Assembly (NCBI GenBank): GCA_900764415.1
Contig: CAAFOA010000334.1
Coordinates: 1-10,014, forward strand
Length of the DNA: 10,014 nt
DNA from: an uncultured Collinsella sp.
Lineage (GTDB): Bacteria; Actinomycetota; Coriobacteriia; Coriobacteriales; Coriobacteriaceae
Direction: 5' to 3'
Shown here: one piece after another, positions 6,959 to 10,014 of the stretch
Layout: each line of letters begins with the position of its first letter
Position numbering within the stretch: the stretch's first letter is position 1
Program-made: the position numbers and the translations under genes
The notes under the pieces: generated by a model
What the model saw: the letters and a program-made list of their open reading frames with translations, nothing else
Databases searched by the model: none
Told to the model about the DNA's origin: nothing

Positions 6959-8200
6959 ATGACGAAAGGTCTGCACGTGCCTTCCGAGATCGGCAAGCTC
7001 AGGAAGGTCTGCCTGCACCGTCCCGGCGACGAGCTCCTCAACCTGCCGCCCGACGAGCTCGAGCGACTCCTGTTCGACGACGTCCCGTTCCTGGAGGTCG
7101 CACAGCAGGAGCACGACACCTTCGCCCAGATCCTGAGGGACCAGGGCGTGGAGGTCCTCTACCTCGAGAACCTCGTCGCCGAGGTGTTCGACCAGGTCCC
7201 CGGCGCCCGCGCCGAGTTCACCGACCAGTACATCGCCGAGGCAGGCATCCGCGGCCAGCACATGCCGCAGATCGTCCGCGAGAAGCTGGACTCCATCGAG
7301 GACAACCTCGAGTTCGTCAAGAAGACCATGGCCGGCATGACCAAGGCCGAGATCGACCTGCCCCTCACGGCGTCCACGACCCTCGACTCCCTGGTCAACT
7401 CCGAGTCCGAGTCCGACCTGATCATCGACCCGATGCCCAACCTCTACTTCACCCGCGACCCGTTCGCGGTCGTCGGCGAGGGCGTCAACCTCAACCGCAT
7501 GTACTCGGTCACCCGCAACCGCGAGACCCTGTACGGCAAGTACGTCTTCAAGTACCACCCCGACTACAAGGACGTCTCCCTGTACTTCCGCCGCGACTGC
7601 CAGTTCCACACCGAGGGCGGCGACGTGCTGAACATCAACGAGAAGACCCTCGCCGTCGGCATCTCCCAGCGCACCCAGGCCGCCGCTATCGACGTCATGG
7701 CCCAGAACATCTTCTGGAACTCCGACTCCAAGGTCGAGCGCATCCTGGCCTTCGACATCCCGGTCTCGCGCGCCTTCATGCACCTCGACACGGTCTTCAC
7801 CCAGATCGACGTCGATAAGTTCACGATCCACCCCGCCATCATGGGCACCCTGCGCGTCTACGAGCTGACCGCCGGCAAGAACCCGGGCGACGTGAACATC
7901 CGCCTGATCGAGGACACCCTCGAGCACGTCCTGGAGGACGCCACCGGCGTCGACCAGGTCAAGCTGATCCCCTGCGGCGGCGGCGACCCGATCGCGGCCT
8001 CCCGCGAGCAGTGGAACGACGGCTCCAACACCCTGTGCGTCGAGCCCGGCAAGATCTGCGTCTACGCCCGCAACACCGTCACCAACGACGTGCTGTACAA
8101 GGAGGGCCTGGACCTTCTCGTCGTGCCCTCCGCCGAGCTCTCCCGCGGCCGCGGCGGCCCGCGCTGCATGAGCATGCCCTTCTGGCGCGAGGACCTCTAA
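6959..8200 (+). CDS. arcA: Arginine deiminase
   Basis: ArcA hydrolyses L-arginine to citrulline and ammonia, the first step of the cytoplasmic arginine deiminase pathway, which yields ATP through carbamate kinase and raises pH. The 413-residue length is normal for the family. It opens with LHVPSEIGKLRKVCLHRPG at 5-23. The active-site set is complete: D167 in YFTRDPF, E219 in FHTEGGD, H275 and D277 in MHLDTVF, and the nucleophile C403 in RGGPRCMSMPFWRE. D222 also lies in the substrate-binding turn. The start is supported by AGGAGG just upstream and by the family N-terminus. Codon use is extreme: after the first eight codons nearly every third position is G or C, more than in the neighbours, which points to very high expression. 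It is divergent from ppk1. The partner genes arcB, arcC and arcD are not in this window. A hairpin follows the gene. Confidence 0.97.
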   Translation: MTKGLHVPSEIGKLRKVCLHRPGDELLNLPPDELERLLFDDVPFLEVAQQEHDTFAQILRDQGVEVLYLENLVAEVFDQVPGARAEFTDQYIAEAGIRGQHMPQIVREKLDSIEDNLEFVKKTMAGMTKAEIDLPLTASTTLDSLVNSESESDLIIDPMPNLYFTRDPFAVVGEGVNLNRMYSVTRNRETLYGKYVFKYHPDYKDVSLYFRRDCQFHTEGGDVLNINEKTLAVGISQRTQAAAIDVMAQNIFWNSDSKVERILAFDIPVSRAFMHLDTVFTQIDVDKFTIHPAIMGTLRVYELTAGKNPGDVNIRLIEDTLEHVLEDATGVDQVKLIPCGGGDPIAASREQWNDGSNTLCVEPGKICVYARNTVTNDVLYKEGLDLLVVPSAELSRGRGGPRCMSMPFWREDL

Positions 8201-8233
8201 GGTCTTCAAGGACCCGTACAGGTCTTAATACAT

Positions 8234-8298
8234 ACATCTAGCTGCCATTAGATGTCTCCCAATGGGGCGGTGCGGGTTTTCGCACCGCCCCATTCTTG
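8234..8298 (+). terminator. arcA terminator, probably leaky
   Basis: A perfect 14-bp stem (8261-8274 with 8281-8294) around a GGTTTT loop follows arcA. The tail is CTTGTATG rather than a clean T-run, so some read-through into the aminotransferase gene is plausible. A smaller 7-bp hairpin, ACATCTA/TAGATGT (8234-8240 with 8249-8255), lies just before it. Confidence 0.75.
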
Positions 8299-8349
8299 TA
8301 TGAGGAACGTCAACACGATTGGATGACTGCTTTTGTAAGGAGCTTGGCC

Positions 8350-9474
8350 ATGGATATCAAGACAATCGGCGTTGAAGAGTGGCTCAACGTTTGGGAGAAG
8401 AGCGCCACGTGGGATATCGCCCAGTCGACGATCTCCTCGCTTACCATGGGCGAGCTGCGCGCGCTCGACGAGCAGGACGGCGCCACGTTCTATGAACGCC
8501 TGGACCGCGAGAAGATGAACTACGGCTGGATCGAGGGTTCGCCGGAGTTTAAGGCCGAGGTCGCCAAACTGTATCGTCGTGAGGTCAATCCCGATCACAT
8601 TCTGCAGACCAATGGCTGTACGGGCGCCAATCTCAACGCCATCATGGCTGTAGTCGAGCCCGGCGACCACGTTATCGCCGAGTGGCCTACCTATGCGCCG
8701 CTCTATGAGGTCCCGCGTACGCTCGGCGCCGAGGTCGAGTATTGGGAGCTTCGCGAGGAGCTCGGATGGAAACCCGATATCGAGGAGCTCAAGCGCTCGG
8801 TGCGCCCCAACACGAAGCTCATCTGCATCAACAACGCATCGAACCCCATCGGTACGGTGCTTGATGCCGATACGCTCGGCCAGATTGCCGAGATCGCCCG
8901 CTCGGTGGGCGCCTATGTGCTGTGCGACGAGGTGTACCTGCCGCTTGAGAACACCGAGGACTTTTTGTCGATGGCCGATGTGTACGAGAAAGCCATCGTC
9001 ACCAACTCGGTGTCCAAGACCTATTCGACGCCTGCGGCACGCGTGGGCTGGGTCGTGGCAGACGAAGAGGTATCTAACCGCATTCGCACGCACCGCGACT
9101 ACACCATGATTTGCGGCGGCGTGTTCAACGACGCCCTGGCGACCTATGTGCTCAAGCACAAGGACAAGATTCTCGAGCGCAACCGCAAGATCGTGTTTGG
9201 AAACCGCGATATCGCGCAGGCTTGGATCGATACGCAGCATCGCGTTTCCTGGACGGCCCCGCAGGGCGTGTCTACCTCGTTTATCCAGCTTGATATTCCC
9301 GAGGACGACGAGGAGTTCTGCAAGCGCCTGCTGTCCGAGAGGAGAGTGCTGCTGGTTCCCGGCAGCCGCTTTGAGCTTCCCTGCGGCGCACGCCTGGGCT
9401 ACTGCGCGAGCGGGGACGTTCTGCGCGAGGGTTTGAGGCTTTTGGGCGAGGCACTGGCGGAGTTCGATCGCTAG
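8350..9474 (+). CDS. PLP-dependent class I/II aminotransferase
   Basis: This is a fold-type-I aminotransferase of 374 residues, close to family norm. The PLP lysine is K223 in NSVSKTYSTPAARVGW, preceded by the phosphate/ring-binding segments NNASNPIG (N165) and CDEVY (D193, Y196). The probable carboxylate-binding arginine is R348 in GARLGY. PYRIDOXAL contacts also include the TNGCTGAN turn at 87-94. The start at 8350 has TAAGGAG (8336-8342) 7 nt upstream; the longer frame from 8296 starts in the terminator tail and is not credible. The substrate cannot be read from the sequence. Its place between two promoters of the same type, next to arcA, suggests an arginine- or ornithine-derived substrate; capreomycidine-synthase-like and arginine:pyruvate transaminase-like members exist in this superfamily. 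No good promoter is visible in the 55 bp before it, so it may depend on read-through from arcA. Confidence 0.9.
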   Translation: MDIKTIGVEEWLNVWEKSATWDIAQSTISSLTMGELRALDEQDGATFYERLDREKMNYGWIEGSPEFKAEVAKLYRREVNPDHILQTNGCTGANLNAIMAVVEPGDHVIAEWPTYAPLYEVPRTLGAEVEYWELREELGWKPDIEELKRSVRPNTKLICINNASNPIGTVLDADTLGQIAEIARSVGAYVLCDEVYLPLENTEDFLSMADVYEKAIVTNSVSKTYSTPAARVGWVVADEEVSNRIRTHRDYTMICGGVFNDALATYVLKHKDKILERNRKIVFGNRDIAQAWIDTQHRVSWTAPQGVSTSFIQLDIPEDDEEFCKRLLSERRVLLVPGSRFELPCGARLGYCASGDVLREGLRLLGEALAEFDR

Positions 9475-9526
9475 GATTCCGACGGCTCTCAAAGCCGCTC
9501 AAATCTGTCCACGATTATCGATAACT

Positions 9527-9563
9527 GACCCGTTTCCCAAGAGGGGAGCGGGTCTGTTTTTCT
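9527..9563 (+). terminator. Rho-independent terminator after aminotransferase
   Basis: A 12-bp stem with two G-U pairs (9527-9538 with 9543-9554) and an AAGA loop is followed by TGTTTTTCT. This is a classic intrinsic terminator 53 bp after the stop codon. The small CGGCT/AGCCG hairpin at 9483-9497 has no T-run. Confidence 0.92.
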
Positions 9564-9639
9564 ATACCGAGAAGTCAAGTTGTTACAAATGAGGCCGTAA
9601 GGCGAGCCGGTATTCGATGGGCCTTATACTGAGCTTCCG

Positions 9640-9669
9640 GTGAACGGTATCAAGCGTCTGGTAAACGGT
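9640..9669 (-). promoter_or_regulatory. Reverse-strand LytTR-type direct-repeat pair
   Basis: On the minus strand ACCGTTTAC (9661-9669) and ACCGTTCAC (9640-9648) are direct repeats with the same 21-bp period as the pairs at 6810 and 9897. Each fits 8 of 9 positions of the LytTR consensus. No -10 lies at the 31-bp distance used by the other two, and no minus-strand gene lies downstream, so its action may be at a distance or on an unseen small RNA. Confidence 0.5.
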
Positions 9670-9704
9670 AATTTGTTACCAGAAATGAATAGGACAAACT
9701 TTTT

Positions 9705-9722
9705 TCTGAATAAAAATGAAAA
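9705..9722 (+). promoter_or_regulatory. Candidate ArgR/AhrC operator
   Basis: The 18 bases TCTGAATAAAAATGAAAA match 14 of 18 positions of the AhrC ARG-box consensus, with an unbroken run from the left TGAAT through the central A-rich core. The right half-site is weak. A nearby ATGAAT (9685-9690) and the TATGAAT/ATTCATA repeat could add half-sites. AT-richness makes chance a serious alternative. Confidence 0.35.
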
Positions 9723-9791
9723 TGGTTGAGACGCGGTATGAATCGCTAATTCTATTCATAGCTTTATTGGAAATATGCAATTTGAGGGTGG

Positions 9792-9863
9792 TTTAATAAA
9801 GTTTAGTTCCATTTGCTATCTGGATTGAAAACGCGTTTAAGCACGTAAATAAACTTTATTAAA
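9792..9863. repeat. Perfect 14-bp inverted repeat
   Basis: TTTAATAAAGTTTA at 9792-9805 has its exact reverse complement at 9850-9863, with 44 bp between, so the arm centres are 58 bp apart. The pair lies just upstream of the right-edge promoter. It may be two operators for one regulator in opposite orientation; a long hairpin is less likely with so wide a loop. Confidence 0.75.
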
Positions 9864-9896
9864 TCAAAGTGTGCCATGCGTGAAGTATATGTGTAT

Positions 9897-9963
9897 GCCG
9901 TTCACCCCTCATATAAAACCGTTCGGGGGCGAGGTGGAAGTATGAACTGATTTTGGATATAAA
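9897..9963 (+). promoter_or_regulatory. Second LytTR-type operator and promoter at right edge
   Basis: GCCGTTCAC (9897-9905, 7 of 9 consensus positions) and ACCGTTCGG (9918-9926, 9 of 9) repeat at 21 bp. The -10 is TATAAA at 9958-9963, beginning 31 bp after the second box, exactly as at arcA. The -35 position holds TGGAAG. The 22 bases 9918-9939 are identical to 6831-6852. It must drive a plus-strand gene beyond the window. Confidence 0.7.
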
Positions 9964-9969
9964 TATGTC

Positions 9970-10014
9970 GTCAGCAATAACGCCTCACACGGAGGGGCGC
10001 TGATACATTCGGCC
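9970..10014 (+). promoter_or_regulatory. Partial structured leader, second copy
   Basis: The outer stem GTCAGC/GCTGAT (9970-9975 with 9999-10004), a 6-nt 5' bulge, the inner stem GCCTC/GGGGC (9982-9986 with 9994-9998) and a 7-nt loop ending in ACGGA match the arcA leader. Inner-stem differences from arcA keep pairing (U-G to C-G and the reverse). Bases 9989-10014 equal 6904-6929. The copy is cut by the window end at GGCC, where the second hairpin would begin. Confidence 0.6.

Larger units (their letters stand above)
9564..9896. other. AT-rich intergenic region with regulatory sites, no gene
   Basis: I see no gene in this stretch. It contains a possible plus-strand -10 (TATACT, 9625-9630) without a good -35, a reverse-strand LytTR-type pair (9640-9669), an ArgR-like match (9705-9722), the inverted repeat TATGAAT-N10-ATTCATA (9737-9760), and a 14-bp inverted repeat (9792-9805 and 9850-9863). 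The density of sites suggests a complex control region for a gene beyond the right edge. Confidence 0.6.

Noticed and set aside
6815..8209. 464-residue open frame on the minus strand opposite arcA
   Set aside because: The extreme G/C third positions of arcA remove stop codons on the other strand. The translation is a Val/Asp/Gly/Leu/His-rich shadow and would run through the arcA promoter.
8248..9492. 414-residue open frame on the minus strand opposite the aminotransferase
   Set aside because: Shadow frame spanning two terminator regions, with no family motif; the plus strand has the full PLP-enzyme signature and a proper ribosome site.
9483..9497. CGGCT/AGCCG hairpin after the aminotransferase as terminator
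   Set aside because: Only 5 bp and no T-run; the true terminator lies at 9527-9563.

Overview
This window looks like an assembled contig from a GC-rich Gram-positive gut actinobacterium of the class Coriobacteriia, most probably Collinsella or a close relative. This rests on high-GC coding sequence with strongly AT-rich intergenic regions, on the mix of gene families (DUF6020-type membrane protein, membrane-anchored zinc-ribbon protein, arginine deiminase), and on the general look of the proteins. No rRNA or other taxonomic marker is present, so the assignment is inference. The first 52 bases are not genomic: they are an Illumina/Nextera library adapter, so the left edge is a true contig end with uncleaned adapter.

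Layout from left to right. (1) 53-723, + strand: C-terminal part of a beta-propeller-like, single-pass membrane protein ending in a zinc ribbon, cut by the contig end. (2) 728-2430, + strand: a multipass DUF6020-like membrane protein split into two frames by what looks like one missing C near 1098-1100. (3) A 15-bp stem terminator at 2431-2466 separates it from convergent rlmD (minus strand, 2479-3792), a [4Fe-4S] SAM-dependent rRNA uridine methyltransferase. (4) ppk1 (minus strand, 3893-6406), polyphosphate kinase with an unusual C-terminal Ala/Pro/Glu-rich tail of about 130 residues. (5) A 552-bp AT-rich divergent intergenic region. (6) arcA (+, 6959-8200), arginine deiminase, with extreme GC3 codon bias. 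(7) A PLP-dependent class I/II aminotransferase (+, 8350-9474). (8) A 540-bp AT-rich region that runs to the window edge and ends in a second copy of the arcA promoter and leader.

The most interesting part is regulatory. Upstream of arcA, and again at the right edge, there is a pair of 9-bp direct repeats of the ACCGTTC type with an exact 21-bp period. Each pair is followed 31 bp later by a TATAA -10 element with a poor but conserved -35 region. The repeat form and period match the established operator of LytTR-family response regulators (AgrA/ComE type). A third pair with the same period lies on the opposite strand at 9640-9669. The two plus-strand promoters also share a transcribed leader of about 45 nt or more that can fold into the same bulged hairpin, followed in arcA by a second hairpin just before the Shine-Dalgarno sequence. 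Matches to the ArgR/AhrC operator lie upstream of both promoters. I infer a small arginine regulon (arcA, possibly the aminotransferase, and an unseen gene to the right) under a LytTR activator, perhaps also ArgR, with a shared structured 5' UTR.

Functionally, ArcA starts the ATP-yielding arginine deiminase pathway and PPK1 stores ATP phosphate as polyphosphate. Their divergent placement is suggestive but is not evidence of a joint system.
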